The position numbers and the translations under genes were made by a program. Positions 62,768 through 64,000 of a stretch of 64,000 nt of DNA are shown here, one piece after another. A model generated the notes under the pieces. It searched no databases. It worked only from the letters and a program-made list of their open reading frames with translations, and was not told the DNA's origin. The stretch's first letter is position 1, and each line of letters opens with the position of its first letter. The stretch comes from Alloprevotella sp. Lung230 (lineage in GTDB: Bacteria > Bacteroidota > Bacteroidia > Bacteroidales > Bacteroidaceae), in contig NZ_JACSUD010000004.1 of assembly GCF_014385435.1 (NCBI RefSeq), positions 62,001 to 126,000 on the forward strand, read 5' to 3'.

Positions 62768-64000
62768 TTATCGAGCAGCTTCGATGATGAAACTCCATTC
62801 GTAGTCTTGCTCGTTGAGAAGATACTGATCAAGCGGCCATGCGCCCCAGCTGTCGATGCAGCCCAACCCCATCTGCCGAAGGGCGATATCGACCACCGAG
62901 AAGGGGCGCGGGGTGAGGTCGCCTTGGTGCACGTGGCGCGCTTCCTTGACCGGGCCGCCGTCGAGGTCGTCGGTGAGGTAAGGGAGGGTGGCGCATTCCA
63001 GCGGTTGCAGGCCGAGGAAGGTGAGGCCGATGCCGGTGCTGTCGACCACGCTCCACGAGCGCACATCGGTGTGGTTGCCCGTCTCTTGCGGACGAACGTA
63101 GTTGCCGAGTTGATCGGCTACGCGCTGAGTGTAGCGTCCCAAAAACTGGCTGCTCTTGCGGTCCTGATAGTTCTCCACTGGTCCACGACCGTAGAAGTCG
63201 ATGCGGTCGTAGCGCTGCGGCATGATGAGCTGCATACCGACACGGAAGGGTTGGTGCTTCTTGTCAACATCGGTGTGGAGGCGTTGCGTCACGATGAGGC
63301 GGCTGTCGGGAGTGAGGGTGTAAGTGAGGGTGAGTTGCGCTTTCACCTCGGGGAGGGAGTAGCGTGCCACAACGATACGGGAGTCGCCGATGACGCTGTC
63401 GCTCAGATGGGTGAGTTCCATCTTCGGTTGCTTCCAGGCTTGCTTGATGTTTTGCAGACCGGCACCATAGTCGTTATCGGTCGGGGCGCGCCAGAAGTTG
63501 GGGCGGAGCGAGCGGCGGTCTTCGAGCATCGGCCGACCGTCGAGGTCGAGGTAGTCCACCCATCCGCCGTCTTTGCCAAAAGTGACGGTCATTCGTGGGG
63601 AGATGAGCTGAATATAAGCCAAAGTTTCGTCACGCTTCACGAGCGGAGTTTTTGATGCTTTTTTCGCCTTGGAGGCCACTTTTTCGGTGAGTGCGTTGAA
63701 GGTGGGGAAAGCATAGTGGCTGAGGGTAAACTCCTGTTCGGCCAGCACATGTCCTTTCGTGAGAATAGGATCGTCTGTCACCACATAACGTATCACCAAA
63801 TTGCGCTCTTTTAGTGTATCGCTTGGCAGTTGCCAACCCGACAACGTGAGCGTTTGACGGCCTTGTGCCGGCACGTTGATGCGCCCTGCGTTGCCACTTT
63901 GCACCACACGTCCTTCCTCACGCAGTTCCCAGAGCAGTTCGGCGTTGTCGATGGAAGTAAAGCAGCGTTCATTCTGCACCGTCACACTACCGCGCTGTGC
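62768..64000 (-). CDS. GH2 beta-galactosidase, C-terminal part (5' end outside window)
   Basis: The last 410 residues of a LacZ-type GH2 enzyme, open through the right edge. The region covers the immunoglobulin-like domain (NERCFTSIDNAELLWELRE) and the C-terminal beta-galactosidase small-chain domain, with LRPNFWRAPTDNDYGAG and YGRGPVENYQDRKSSQFLG as strong signatures, and W-SFIIEAAR at the end. The catalytic glutamates lie upstream, outside the window. It would hydrolyse terminal beta-galactose, and with the GH27 and GH92 enzymes indicates glycan use. It ends 148 bases before dnaA. Confidence 0.93.
   Translation of the reverse strand, partial: AQRGSVTVQNERCFTSIDNAELLWELREEGRVVQSGNAGRINVPAQGRQTLTLSGWQLPSDTLKERNLVIRYVVTDDPILTKGHVLAEQEFTLSHYAFPTFNALTEKVASKAKKASKTPLVKRDETLAYIQLISPRMTVTFGKDGGWVDYLDLDGRPMLEDRRSLRPNFWRAPTDNDYGAGLQNIKQAWKQPKMELTHLSDSVIGDSRIVVARYSLPEVKAQLTLTYTLTPDSRLIVTQRLHTDVDKKHQPFRVGMQLIMPQRYDRIDFYGRGPVENYQDRKSSQFLGRYTQRVADQLGNYVRPQETGNHTDVRSWSVVDSTGIGLTFLGLQPLECATLPYLTDDLDGGPVKEARHVHQGDLTPRPFSVVDIALRQMGLGCIDSWGAWPLDQYLLNEQDYEWSFIIEAAR

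Overview
The window is chromosomal DNA from a GC-rich member of the Bacteroidales, most likely a Prevotellaceae-type organism. Three things support this. The promoters are of the Bacteroidetes kind (TAnnTTTG at -7, with TTG about 20 bp upstream) and ribosome binding sites are A-rich and weak. The ribosomal order is rpsL-rpsG-fusA-rpsJ. The gene content is typical: GH92, GH27 and GH2 glycosidases, a DUF5723-type barrel, an AspT/YidE-type transporter, and meso-diaminopimelate dehydrogenase beside menaquinone biosynthesis. I cannot name the species.

Layout. 1-2001 is the 3' part of a GH92 alpha-mannosidase. 2002-2741 is a non-coding repeat. tRNA-Gln(UUG) follows at 2742-2812. 2995-14300 is a plus-strand run: polysaccharide flippase, M16 peptidase, Nudix hydrolase, PpiD/SurA-like periplasmic chaperone, LTA-synthase-like phosphotransferase and Mfd. 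14864-24448 is mainly minus-strand: a second GH92, rsgA, frr, a lipid A acyltransferase and the str operon (rpsL, rpsG, fusA, rpsJ). The str operon ends in a terminator, and beyond it lies a plus-strand transcription unit with a long leader and a 41-aa ORF. 25.3-28.7 kb is an AT-rich accessory island. It holds remnants of polymorphic-toxin C-termini, each followed closely by a putative immunity gene, and is flanked by an internally deleted IS and a solitary copy of its terminal repeat. 28.7-41.9 kb (minus) holds alaS, two DUF805 proteins, dps, a DUF5723 barrel with a lipoprotein, a GH27 alpha-galactosidase and a transporter. 42.2-47.7 kb (plus) is udk-dxs-trkA-trkH. 48.2-52.4 kb is a TetR regulator with a two-subunit ABC exporter. 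groES-groEL follow. Then come tilS, a radical SAM enzyme, a secreted hypothetical and tdk as one minus-strand operon. menA diverges from tdk. ddh, dnaA and a partial GH2 beta-galactosidase close the window.

What stands out. The larger intergenic regions carry dispersed repeats. Family A (four copies, near 2.2, 24.7, 52.6 and 61.1 kb) is a roughly 240-bp fold-back built from GCCTTCAC octamers with CG-rich alternating ends. It is always accompanied on the same side by an array of a 15-bp palindrome, CTACCTCTGAGGTAG. Family B (14.5, 40.0 and 48.0 kb) is a palindromic element around TATAAACCAAGGTTTGG. The toxin/immunity island shows cassette duplication and IS truncation in detail. Candidate regulatory features include a sigma-54-like promoter before groES, apparently leaderless transcripts for menA and the lipid A acyltransferase gene, a small-RNA-like unit at 47.8 kb, a stem-loop in the dnaA leader and 31-bp direct repeats in the frr leader. 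All assignments come from reading the sequence; none was tested by database search.
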